Positions 1 to 12,000 of a stretch of 20,185 nucleotides of DNA are shown in pieces. A program made the position numbers and the translations under genes. Location of the stretch: positions 1 through 20,185 of the forward strand of contig JAISKW010000122.1 in the NCBI GenBank assembly GCA_031260775.1, in the 5' to 3' direction. Below the pieces are notes generated by a model. That model was not told the origin of the DNA. It did no database searches and was given only the letters and a program-made list of their open reading frames with translations. The DNA is from Christensenellaceae bacterium (GTDB taxonomy: Bacteria > Bacillota > Clostridia > Christensenellales > DTU072). Position 1 is the first letter of the stretch; each line of letters opens with the position of its first letter.

Positions 1-1
1 C

Positions 2-3000
2 GATTTGTACCTGAATTTAACGGGAATCGGCTTTACGAAGATTAAATACTCCGGATTTGAAGATTTGCTGTTCGACGGCTTGCTCGGCGACGGCGATATT
101 TTGGATATCTTAAAGCAGAGCGCGTTCTCGGCAGTGGACGAGCTTACTCCGCCTCCTCAAAACGCCGAGTTTATGGAGCGCAATGCGTTCTATCTCGGGA
201 GGGCATTGAGCGAAGCTGCCAATGCCGAAAGATATACTGACGAGCAGTTGCAAGCGGGCGTTGCGGCATCGGTCAATATGCTTATGCACAACCAAGACGG
301 CGTGCTGATTAAGGTTTCGTCGGAACTGATTTACTCGCTTATAAGCATCTTTATTGACGAGGGTAACCAAAACTTCGAGCGTTACTTGGGCGGCGTTACC
401 GCGCCTACCGTAAGTATCGGCGTAACGGGCGACCTCAATGTTAAGCTAAACGTTGCATTAGAACCGAGCCGTGATTTCAAACAATATTATCTAAGAAAGT
501 ACGGGACAGCGTACGATGCCAACCACTCCGACGCATTTGTAAACGTCTCGTTTGCAATTGTCGGGCAAGGAATTTATATCGGGCTTGAAAAAGAGGTTAA
601 GTATTACGACTCGAACGGCGAACCGGTTTCGACAATCGCGCCGCTTATTTCAACCGCAGCGCGCCGCGATTATACCGAATATAACGAAACCAAGTTCTAC
701 GCCGAGGTTAACGCGCAAATCAGCGCGAGCATAAACCCCGGAGAGTACAGTGCGGCAGGACTTTTAGAAATCGTATTTGACGGCTTTAACTATATGGGTG
801 AATCGAACTTCGCCGGCTTTGGCGGCTGGGATATATTCCCCGAAACGGTTAATACCGAGGTGGTTTTCGCCGACCCCGAAGCGTTGAAGCTTGATATACA
901 TGCGGCGGTAGGCATCGACTTCGGTGCGTTACTCAGCGGCAATTATAATACGATGGTAGGCGGTATAAACGCCATTATCGATATAGGCGTTTCAATCGAC
1001 AACTTCAAAAATAACGCCGAAGCTCTTGAGGTTTACAAAATTTACTTTGCATCGTCCTTAATCAGACTGATGCTGATTGACGGCAACATTTATGTGCAGC
1101 TTAACGTGTTTATGAACGAGCCGGTGACGGTGTTTATAGGCAAGGATGATATTCTGTTCAACAGCGTGCAGTTGGATTTAACCAAGCTGCTTTATGACCT
1201 GTTGTATACCGATTTCGTGCCCGTTGTGCAGAATGCCGAGGCGCAAAACGCCGAGACGATTCTTCCTCCCGGCGCGGTTAAACCCGGCGATGCGGACACC
1301 AACGACGGCACTAACGGCGGTTCCGTAGGCGACGGCTATAAGAACGGAGTAAGACGCAATTTGGCGCAGGTAATCAATCTGGATAACTCGAGAACGGGTA
1401 CCGGTATTGCGGACTTCGGGTCATATTTGAATGTAAACTCGTACGGTTTTGCGTTAATCGTCGCGGCAAAAACGGCGGCAAACTTGTTGCAAGTCGCATC
1501 GTCGTTTATCAACCCCGCGAGCGATACCGTGGACTCGGACGGCGACGGCTTTGTTGACGCCGACGAAAACAAGGACGGTATCGTTGACATCAACGATAAC
1601 CCGCGCAACCCCTTAACTAACCCCAACACGTTTAATATGCGTTTACACGGCGACGTAAACGGCGACGGGAAATTAGACTATTTGAACGGCGACGTAAACG
1701 TTGTTGAAAACCTTGTAAATATGTTCGTTACGGCGGTAACGCTCGGCGCGTATTTCACCGATGAATACGGCTTTATGCTGCAGGTATCGGCATACCGTAT
1801 GGGCAGCGACGAATACTTCGGCTCTTTTGCAAGCGGACAATCCGCCGCGGTCGTTAGAACCGCTGCTTATGCGATTAACATAATTCTTTTGAACGACAGC
1901 GTGGTTTCAACTACGGGCAGCGATTACGACGCTTTCTATAACTACTTAAGAGACGATAATAAGCGTGTACGCAAAACGTTTGTGAAGGATGAGGACAGCG
2001 TTTACCTGCCGATAATCAACGGAAACGCCGCCGGATACGCCGTTTTGACTCCTGCGGACGGCAGAAAGCCGCTGAACACTAACGACGTTTACGAAAAAAT
2101 CGGCGAAGATTACGTTCTTGTTACGGCAGCGCAATTACTGAACTCGCCTAAAATTTATTACGCAAAAATAGATGCGACGGAGTACTCCGTTCTTACAAGG
2201 AAGTACGTTTATTTCTCAAGCTTGAACGTAGCGACGGGAGAGGAAGAATACTCGGTTTACGAGGCTGACGGCTTAACTCCCGCAAAATCGGATATAAGGT
2301 TGTTCAAGGATGCGGCGTTCCGCTTAAACGACCTTAACTGGCAAATTCACTTTGCGATTGATTTAATCGCGGGCGCGGAGTTTGCACAAACATTGTTGGA
2401 TATGTCCGCGCTTGCGCGCACAATTTCGCCCATGTTCCGCGACCCCGCGGCAGAGCTTTTGGCGCAAGTCTTGTCGGATATCCGCGGCGAAGTGGTTATC
2501 CATTTGGAAATTTACTTGTCGCTTACCGATTTAGGACGCTTTGCTTTGGATTTAATGCTCGAGTTAAGACCGACCGACTTCAACGAGGATACTGACGAAC
2601 CGTATTTCGGCTTCTATTTCCGCGGAAACCCCGCGCTTGTTGACGGGACGGAATCGGGCGAATTTATTAAGTATCCCGCACCCGAGGCATATATCACTAT
2701 TCCGGGGTTAACGGGCACGAGCGGAGCCGAGATTCCGGGAATTAAGATTGATTCGAAGGTATTTACGAGGCTGTTACATTCGAATTTAGAAAACGCATTG
2801 GATTTAGTCCCCGTGTTCAACGGTTTAGGAACAATCTTAGGCGACCTTCTCGGCGGCTTAGGCTTAGAGGATTTAGGCTTAGGAGAATCACCGTACGCGC
2901 CGTATCACCCGGGATATACGGTTTATGACCCGTATGCAAATGAAAACGGAGGTCAATACGCCGAGGGCGAGTATTACAACGAAACCGCCGAAACGATAAG

Positions 3001-6000
3001 ACCTATTATTACCTTAGTAACCGACATATTACAGGCACTCGTGTTCTTAAGAGGACAGCTGTTGCTATCGCTTGCCGAAACGTCGTTGCAAACCATAATG
3101 ACAATGTTCTTCCCCGAATCGGACGAATACGTGGAAGATATTGTACTGCTCGGCGGCAGCGGAATCACCTTTGATATGATTAAAAATATCTTAAGGGTCG
3201 ATATCGGTATTACCGACGGCGTAGTATTGCCCGACAGCGCATTCAATATCCCGACGGATATTTTATACACGGGCTACGGCACGTCGGCAAGTTTACCTAA
3301 CGTCGGAAATGCATATTTGTTTAGCATTGACGAGAGAGTAATTAATTATAACGAAACCTCGGCAACGATTTTACCCGCAATAGGCGGAGTTGAAACGGGC
3401 TTTAAGGCCGCAGACTTAAATGAGCGTGTTAACACATATTTGAACAGCAGCCAATATGCACTAACCGGAGAACTCGGCGGCTCGACGGTCGCCCCTCTCT
3501 ACCTTACGAATGCGGGCGTTGACAATTTGGACGTGTCGGTGAAGGTGCTTACTGCGACGGCAGGCAATAATATAATCGTTATTGTCTACAACGCAAAGAG
3601 TGAAACGCTTGTGACAACCTTTATCGACGATGAGAACTTAAAAACAGAATTGGATTCAAATCCGAGCAGTGTAAGGAACGAAATCGTTGCCGAATTGGCG
3701 CGCGTGTACGGACAGTACGGCGTGCTGACGCGCGGTAAAAAGACTGATGACGACGCGGCAGTTATCGCAAAAATCAAGGCGATGGACGACGTGGATATCA
3801 TAACCGAGGACGGCGCGCTCGCAAGAATCTTCGAATATGTCGCGGCGAACCAAGTCGGCGGGACGTCGTACGCGGTAGAGGAGCAAATTAAAGAAACCTT
3901 TATTTGGAACGATGTAAAAACGAACACGCAAGTTTACGTAGCGTTGTTCGATTTGAGTTATATTACCGACGGCTTAGTCCATATACCCGGCGCGGCGGGC
4001 AATTCGCTTGGCGAAAACGCAATAATCGGGCAAACAAGCGGCAGTTATGCGTTTATCCGTGAGCTTGCAGAGGTTCTCTTTATGGATAACTACCGTATGA
4101 GAATCAGAAGCAGCGAGGAAGGCTACAGCGCGGTTTACAACAATAATCCTGCAGTTTACGGTTCGGATTGGACGGAACTTGACGCTGCTGGCGCATGGAA
4201 GTTCCTCTCCGACGAAATTTCGCTCGAGAAGCACGCGGTTGAGTTTGTAAGAACTTACGACGACTATAGCGGCGGTCACGACCCCAATGTATCGAGTGCG
4301 AAAAAGGATATCGTCGTTAAAATCGTCAGCCTCGGCGGCGGACTGATAGCTATTGCCGTAAACGAGGAAAAAACTGCGGTTTCGGTAAACTTAGGCATCG
4401 GTAACTTGCTGCTCGATTTAGGCAGACAAACGAAAATTTTAACGGATACGATTGACAAAAAATACGATAAGAAGCTTGCAAACTTCGTAAGCTTAAACGA
4501 ATTCAAGTGGGAGTTCGGCGTTGACGTTGAGATTTCACTTAAGGATGCGATAGGCGGATTCTTTGATTTATCCGAATTAACAAACGCATTGCTCGGCGAA
4601 ACGTTCAATAATATGTTCAACGTTGCAATCGCGCCGAGTGAGGAGCTCAACCTTAAAATAGGTATTTCGCTCGATGTGTATCTTGATTTCGGCGATTTGA
4701 AGAACCTAAAGTTCGAAATAGGCATTTCGTTCGGAGGCGTGGAGCTTATCCGTGCGCAATACTTTGCAGACAACGGCGGTGCGGACTTGATAGTTGCCGA
4801 CCTTAACGGTTTAGGCTTCCCCAAGGTCGCGTTAGGCGGGTTGAACTTAATCGGCTTAGTCACCGATTTACTCGGCGGCATCGATTTGGGCTCGCTGTTC
4901 CCGGCGGAAGAGGAAGCGCAAAATGCCGAAGTTTCGGTAGGCGACTACTCGGGCGCGGCATCGCTTTTACTGTTAACGATTTCGGATTCGCGCGTGACGC
5001 TTGCAATTACAAGAGCGGTTATCACAACGATAGTCGCGGCAATTGCCGGTGAAGACGTTGCGGATATGATTCCTGAATTGAGGGATGTGGAAATCGGATA
5101 CGCCGAGGACTATCTCGACAAAAATGAATTCGTCTACTTCACTAAACAAAACGTGGTTGACGGTAAAGACTACCACGGACTTATAGCGCACTATTCAAAC
5201 AATACGGCGGCAATGTTCGTGTTGCCGGACGGGTACTATATTAAGGCGGCGAACGGGAGTTTAATACCGACGACGGATTTGAACGATAAAAGCGCGTTCG
5301 ATTTAACGCGATTTGGGACGTTTATCTACGGCGCGGCGAATTTTGACGCGTACGTCGGAACGAACAGCGTTGAACACGGTATTTTACCCTCAATGGGTTT
5401 TGAAAAATTCTTGTCAACGGGCAACCCGATTTACGGAACGTTGGGCTCGAGAACTGCCGCGTCTAAGGTGCCGCTGTTCAATTCAAACGGAGACAGCGTG
5501 CCCGAAAGCAGTACGGTATTCGCGTATTACGTTCAATATACGAAGTCGGCAACGGCTTTCTATAACAGATATGTTGAGAGATTGCAAAGCGACGCGGGCG
5601 AATCGGATAAGAGCCAATGGACGGTTGCCGGGCGAGAAACGGTCGGCAAAACGCTTGCAGGATTACTTATTCACTTAACCGACGACACGCCGTACGAGCA
5701 ATCGTTCAGATTAGGTATAAATATCGAACGAGGCAGAAGTAACTTCGGAACGAACATTACTTCGACAATCGTAGCTCCCGTTTATTCAAACGGCAAGTAC
5801 GCAGGTTGCGACGATATATCGACGCTTTCGAAGGTCGGGCTTGCGCTTGATTTGGAGTTAAAGCTTAGAACGCGTCCCGCGACCGACGATATTTCGCCAA
5901 ACGATAACGGAAAGAGTGAGCAAATAGAGCTGTTCGAAGCTCTTATCGAGGGCTTGCTCGGTATGCCCGACGGTTCGTTCGATATTGCGGTTCAGGACTC

Positions 6001-9000
6001 GATTATGCGTTATCAATTAGGCTTAAAGGTCTATACGAACCTTGCAAAGTTCGGCGAAACCACTATCGAATTGTCGCTTAAGTATAACGACGTTCCGTTC
6101 CTATCAATTTACTATTTTGCATCGTCGAACAGCGTTTACTTAGACGTAACTAACCTTGGTTTGTTCAAAGCGCGCATTACGGGTATCGATTTAGCCGCAA
6201 TTTTAACCGAGCTGTTAACCTCGGCTTTGGATGAGAATTACGACTCGGAGCAAGGCATTCTTCTGTTCAAGATGTTAGGGCTCGGCGAAGAAAGCGGAAG
6301 CGAGCCGCAGGGCGCGGAAGCGGAGTATCAAGGCCCGCAAAACATCAGCGCGCTTTTGGCGCAAGAGGATGTGCCTCTCCTTACGGTGCTGCTTGGTAAC
6401 GAAACAATCGGAATCAGCCCCAACTCGCAGTTCTTGAACGTGCTGCTCGGCGGCTTGGGCTTAGATATCGAATTGCCGCCCATGTACGATATCCGCATTC
6501 AAACGAACCTAACCTACGGGCTTAACAACCTGAACGCAAGGGTCAGATTGGATTCGGCAGGCAATGCGCTTACGATTGACGTTCCGCGCGACGGCTTTAA
6601 GGTAGCACTCGGAACGGCTGCGGAAAGCACTATTTTCAAAACCGCAGGCAATGCGGTTGACCCCGCGGAATACGGCGGATTAACGGGTATCGCGTTGAAT
6701 TCGCTAAATGATTTTAGCAACATCGGCGATATTTTAGACCTAAATGCGTTAATCAACGGCTTGTTTGATACGTTAAAGCTTTCGAACCTCGGCGTCTACT
6801 TAGACCACCGCGCCGATTTCTGGTACGCCAGAGATTTAAGATACGCAACCCCCGTAGGCGCAAGTGACCACAGCACCGGGTATTACCCCGGTTACGATGC
6901 GGAGTTCTATCAATTAGCGTCATCAACGCAGTTTACCAATGGAATTGCCTCAAATATCCCCGGCTATCCTATAATTGAGCCGAACGTAGACGGTTACGAA
7001 TCGTCTGGTTGGGAAAAACTTGCGGATAAGTTTTACCCTGCAAACAGCGGCGGCGGCACAGGTTACGAGAACTATAACAGGCTGAATATGCAGCATCTCG
7101 ATTTGAATACATTATTGGAAGTAATCACTCCGATGTCGGGTGTAGTCGGCACAATAATCGATGTAGTTAATGTGATTTTTGATATTGTTATACCTATGGC
7201 AACCTTTTTAAGCGGAAACTGGATTGGTAATATGGTTGACCCGCCGGCGTGGTTCTTCTATAACAATTATATAAACAACGAATCGATGGGCGGAATATTC
7301 TTAAAGCAGATGTTGAACCCCGAGCTTTCGTATGTTTTCTCGCCGCATTACGTGCACGGAACGTATAAGAGAGTAAGATTAAGACTCGATAAGGACAATC
7401 AGGACGCCTTAAGAATTAAGGTCGAAGAGGTAACGAACATTCAGGGCGTTTCGGCGGAATGGTTATCGGGCATAAACGATACGCGTCCGGAGACAAACGG
7501 AACAGTAAAGACAATCGAGATCAACGGTTACGACACGCTTACCGCAAACCTTAACCCCAACACGGAGGAGGGTGCGTCTACGATTGCGCAAATGTACGAG
7601 AGAATGCAAAACGTTGAGGCATATATCGGCGACCATGCGGTAATGCTTTTACTTAAGAACGCGCTCCCGGTAGACCTTGTCGGTTTGCTTGAAATTGTTC
7701 TTGGCGACGTATTGCAGTCGTTAATGAGGGAAATAACCGGAATAGTCGGTGATATTCTTGGAGTATTAAGCATCGAGGAGTTAATTTCCGGGGCATTAAG
7801 AGGGATTTTAGACGCTGTACTACCGACGCTTGTAGATTTGTTAGGAGGTCTGCTCCCCGGTATGCTTGACCCTGACGGATACCTTAGAGTAGGTAAGCTT
7901 GTTGATGATTTGATTATGCCCGACAAGTACAATTCGTTAGGCGAGCATACAAATATTACGGGTATCGAAATCACCAAGTTGTTCTTGCCCGAAATGTTCG
8001 CATCTCCTAACGACTCGCCGAGCGGCAACGTTAACAACTATACCACTGTTTACGGTACGGTTAAGTATTTGTCAGGCGTACCTGTTGCGGGAGCAACCGT
8101 CTCGTACGGCGACTACGAAGGAACCACCGATTCGAGCGGCAATTATATGTTTATTAATATCCCGGGAGGCGATTATCAAGTTCAAGTAACCGCGGCGGGA
8201 TTTGAAGACCTTTCGACCCCCTTATCGCCTAAGAAGATTAACCTTGCATCGGCAGGCTCGGGCAAGGCAAATAACTATACATGGGAGTCGGATAATAAAA
8301 CACAAAGCATATTCTTCGTAGGCGAGTATAAGTTAGGCGATGCGGCATCGAGTTATATCCCTGCAAGCAAAATCAACTTTGTATTAGAACCTAAAACGAT
8401 TAGTATGTTCTATGACTTTACCGTTTCGGCAACGTTTGAAACAAAGGGCAACGGCACGACAATCGGAACCGCGCCCGGTACAGTAGAAAGCGACCTCGAT
8501 TCGTGGCTCGGTGCGTATACCGTGTATCCCGATATTGCCGAAAGGGCACTTGTCGGAACGGCGGCTTCGCATAAAATCGGAGATTTTCAATTCGGAACGC
8601 AGGATAACGCCGCGGACAGAACCGTAGGAACCTTCGTGTTCCATCCTACTAAGATTCAGGCATTGGAAGGAAGATACCATACGTTGTACTTCTTTACCGG
8701 AATAAAGAACGAAATTCTTGAGGTAGACCTAACAATAGTAGGAGGCGGCATTACTACTGCGGACGCGGGAGATTTCATAGACGGCGTACCCGTTTCGTAC
8801 TATACGGGTATCGGTAATCCGATAACCTTAGTCGGAGATTTCTCCGGCAGCGGCGCGCAGCTTAGAGTAATCAGGATTACTTCGGGCACGCTTACCGGCT
8901 CGTTGTACGAAATCGAGCAGCTTACCACCTTAGGTATTGCAACCGACGACTACAGTATTGTAACGGCAGGACTTGTAAATCAAGGCGAAATAGGTGTTGC

Positions 9001-12000
9001 GGCGGTTGCGGCAGATTTACTTGTTGCATCGAAGTATTCCGCAAACGTCGCTAAGTACTTCCCCGTCAAAATTACCGGATTTGCCGACCCCGCTATTTAT
9101 AAAAACGAAGCTACGGGTACGTATTACTTTATTACGAGCGTTGAAAACGAGTATCAATACCGTAAATTCGTTACGGAGCAACTCCAACCTACCGGTGTTT
9201 TGGGAGCGAGCGCGCAAACTAAGTACGAAAACGGAGTATTCTTCGGCATTTCCTACGGCGATAACATTGACGGCACTCAAACGCAGGACAAGGAATTTTA
9301 TATCGAAGCGCGCCGCTTTGTAAAGGAAAAGAAGGTCATAGTAGCGGTAAAGAGCGCGGCAAACAACAAAATACCCGTAACGGAGGGTGTGGAGCTTTGG
9401 CTTGAAACCACAATGCGCGGAACCTACGCAAACGGAACCGGAGCAATAGGCGCGCCCGGCATGGCAGGATTGATTAATGCGGCAACCGCGAATACAAGCT
9501 TCTTCTCATTTGCCGAGCCGTACACAATAAAGGGAGGCGATTATCAGCACGGCTTAACCGTTCGTTATGAGCACACGCTTTTGATTAACGGGGCTATGCC
9601 GGGGGCAAGTGAAATTAGTTCAATGACTGCGGCAAACAAGCAGTACTTGCAGGATTGGTATTTGCTCGATACGCGTCCTATGTCCGATTTCTATATGGAT
9701 TCGGGCAAAAACGGACAGATTTACCCCGACAAGAGTATGCAGTTTGACGGCGTTTACGGTTTGTTAAAGCCGGGCGGTGCCATCAACGCATTAACGGGCT
9801 ACGATTATACGGCGGCTCTTATCAACAGTGTAATCGCTGACACAAATGCTATAGCAGGTGATGAAAATAATAAAAATTTCAATACACAATGGGTGGATGT
9901 TGCTTCGTACGACCCTCACCAAAATCAATTGCTGTTCGGTATCGAAAGTTATAACTTCGGAACGGGCTGGCATGCTCAGGCGAAAAAGAACTACGCCGAA
10001 GCTCAATTGAGCAATATGTTTATCCCCGTCTGGTACGGTGCTGACGGCGGCACGATAACCTCGACGAACGTACCGTTTATGTGGACAAAGGCATCGCCTT
10101 ACCGTCCCGTATTGGACAGCACCTCAGCTTTGCTTGAGGAAAGCAGATGGAAGGACGGCTCGTTCGATGCAATGCGTGCGGGTTTGGGCTCCACCGATGC
10201 GCTTAATATGATTAGAGCCGAGCTTTACGCAAGGGCAAGCTCGTCATGGGATTCGGGTTACAACTCATCATGGGACAGCTCGATTCCGAAGAACTACTTC
10301 GCATCGTACGAATACCTGTCTTATAACCGCGATTTTGACGGTTATTCGGGGCCGTACAGCGATTCGTTGTATTATAACAAGATGTATAACCCCGGGTTAT
10401 ACGGCGTTTACGACGGACAGGATAACCTTGTAGGCAGCCGTTTTGAGGTAAACGGATTGGGCAAAAACGCACCGTATATCCTCAAGTTCCGCTCGGAAAT
10501 CTACCAAAACTTCAATTATGACGCAACGTTGGCAAAGTTTGAGGATACTACTGAAAACGGTTATAAGTACGTCAATTTCAGTGACGGTCAAATGTCGTTA
10601 GACGTCGGTTCAATCAGACTTATCCGCAAGGAAGCACACTGGTCGGATGAGAGCGAGCAGGAAAAAGAGAACGGTTCGGATTCATTAATCCAAAAGGTGA
10701 GATTGCGTTTAGGCGCGGATAACACCGACGTTGTCGTAACCGAGTCCTCAAAAACCGGCGATTATTCGGACGTTTGGGAAATCCCCGTCGGCACCGGAAT
10801 GGAAGATTATAACGAATTCGGCGTTGACAAGAGCAGTATCGGCACGAACTACGCGGGATACGCGGGAGAGCCTGTGTTTATACCGTTTAACGAGGTCACT
10901 GCCGGAGTCGGAAAGGGAGGGACGGATACGTTAGATACGCAGTCGTATATCGAAGCGTGGATTAATCCTACGTTCTTAAGCGACCTCTTAGGCGGGCTTT
11001 TGAGCGGCGCAATCGGCGGCTTTATAGGTCTGCAGACCGCGACTCCTGACGCAAAGAACGATATGCAAAACCTGTATGTGTTGGGCAACACCTACCGCGA
11101 TTATGTCGGTTGGGGGGGTAACGAGGCACAGCATATTGGTTATGCGTTGGTAAAGTTCGACGAAACGACCGACGATATTTTCTACGACTTCAAATACGAT
11201 TCTTATGCACAATACAGGCGCGATATAGAAGCGGCCTTTGCAAAGATGCCCGCGGGTATGGTAGCGTTCGCAATCAATATGGTTAAGGGTATCGATACGT
11301 TAAAAAACTTTGCCGGCGGTTACTTAGATGAGGTTTTCGCCACCTTATTGCATGACGCGGCTAACGAAACACTGACCGAGGGCGGTACGCTGTTCGGGCA
11401 TATCTTACCTATTGTCCTGCCGTATTCGTGGATTAGCGAAATAGGGCAGCCCGGCAACGCGGTAACCAACCCGTACGACCTTGCACCCTTGACAATCAAA
11501 CAGGACTTGGGCGTTAACGACGTGCTTTCCTCGGCGGTATTGAACTTCGGTACGACGTCAAGTACCCCAAGATTAGGCTCATTATTCAGCGGCGACCAGG
11601 AATCCTATTTGAAGGATACTGAATACAAGATTGTCGCGCCGACTACCGCAACTGCAACAATGCGCTCCTCGAGCAGCGCGACCGAATCGGTTGACGTGTA
11701 CGGTCTGTTGCAAAATACAGGCGTATTGTTCCCGGGGACGGCAAAATCCAACGCAGGTGCAACGTATCTTGCGGGCACAAACATTTCCGTAACCGAGCCG
11801 ACGTTTGCAAACGACAGCTACGACAGTCTTCAAAGCGGGTATTACCGCGACGTTGATTACTATGACCTCGCGACGTATGCAAAAATCAGCTTCAATTCGA
11901 ACTCCGAATCGGGCGCGTATAACATTATTGACCGCATTTCGCTGTTCCTGAACGGTTCAACCTACTATAACGTAACCAACGACGCGAACTCGAAGAGCAA

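Larger units (their letters stand above)
2..6217 (+). repeat. Five diverged copies of a YLD..LG..K..GIDL..LL protein box
   Basis: Five segments of the giant protein share one pattern: a hydrophobic strand starting near a Tyr, a Gly in the middle, often a Lys, then G-I/F/L followed by a Leu-rich helix ending in LL. They lie at 2-85 (starts DLYLNLTGIGFTKIK), 1088-1204 (starts IYVQLNVF, with an insertion), 2690-2776 (YITIPGLTG...IPGIKI), 4784-4879 (LIVADLNGLGFPKV) and 6131-6217 (VYLDVTNLGLFKARITGIDL). Identity is low, but hydrophobic positions and the closing LL agree. Three copies are preceded by a YFA(S/D) box at 1043-1057, 4760-4769 and 6110-6124. Spacing is uneven (about 1.1 to 2 kb), so modules carry insertions or have been lost in part. 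I aligned them by eye only. Confidence 0.6.
149..6343 (+). repeat. Recurrent acidic QNAE-type linkers after the hydrophobic boxes
   Basis: Short linkers rich in Pro, Gln, Asn, Ala and Glu recur a little after the Leu-rich ends of the repeats. PPPQNAE is at 149-169, QNAEAQNAE at 1229-1255, EEEAQNAE at 4907-4930, and a looser PQGAEAEYQGPQN at 6305-6343. A related QYAEGE is at 2954-2971. Each is followed by another hydrophobic, strand- or helix-like stretch. They probably mark module boundaries as flexible, solvent-exposed linkers. The QNAE core is seen directly; the boundary role is inference. Confidence 0.5.
6539..10738 (+). repeat. Three copies of a V-R-L-x-L beta-strand motif
   Basis: The strands RVRLDSAGNALTIDV (from 6539), KRVRLRLDKDNQDALRIKV (from 7367) and QKVRLRLGADNTDVVV (10691-10738) share an R/K-V-R-L start, an Asp/Asn turn and a second hydrophobic strand, as in a beta hairpin. 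The second and third copies are the closest. They fall on opposite sides of the carboxypeptidase-regulatory-like domain, which suggests that related modules flank it. The resemblance is short and was found by eye. Confidence 0.4.
2843..11011 (+). repeat. Recurring hydrophobic DLLGG(L/I) elements
   Basis: A Leu/Gly-rich element recurs at 2843-2872 (DLLGGLGLED), 4865-4888 (DLLGGIDL), 6440-6466 (VLLGGLGLD), 7835-7855 (DLLGGLL) and 10982-11011 (DLLGGLLSGA). The DNA of the first and third copies is nearly the same over about 20 bases (ctcggcggcttaggcttaga against ctcggcggcttgggcttaga), so these two may share recent ancestry or be kept by gene conversion. The first four lie in the N-terminal half. 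The fifth is far downstream of the carboxypeptidase-like domain, so repeat material continues past that point. Each is short and probably packs as an amphipathic helix or turn. Confidence 0.55.

Noticed and set aside
1532..1729. Cellulosome dockerin
   Set aside because: Only one dockerin-like half is clear, it is internal, and no cohesin is seen; a calcium-stabilised linker fits better.
4276..4881. Open stretch of 201 codons on the minus strand
   Set aside because: It lies opposite the continuous + strand frame; the product is Ser/Pro/Ile-rich low-complexity sequence with no family motif, as expected for the antisense of Asp/Gly/Leu-rich codons.
5313..5678. Open stretch of 121 codons on the + strand in another frame
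   Set aside because: Arg/Thr-rich product typical of out-of-frame reading; overlaps the continuous frame completely.
7139..7210. Transmembrane anchor
   Set aside because: Two Asp in the tract, and thousands of extracellular-type residues on both sides, make a single membrane crossing here unlikely.
7843..7864. Shine-Dalgarno-like AGGAGGT followed by an in-frame ATG
   Set aside because: The spacing of 12 bases to the ATG is long, and the bases encode the repeated LLGGL element, so a chance match from codons is more likely than an internal start.
7528..8037. Open stretch of 169 codons on the minus strand
   Set aside because: Antisense shadow of the repeat region; Ser/Pro/Ile-rich product with no recognisable domain, and the + strand frame is better supported by the repeats and the adjoining carboxypeptidase-like domain.
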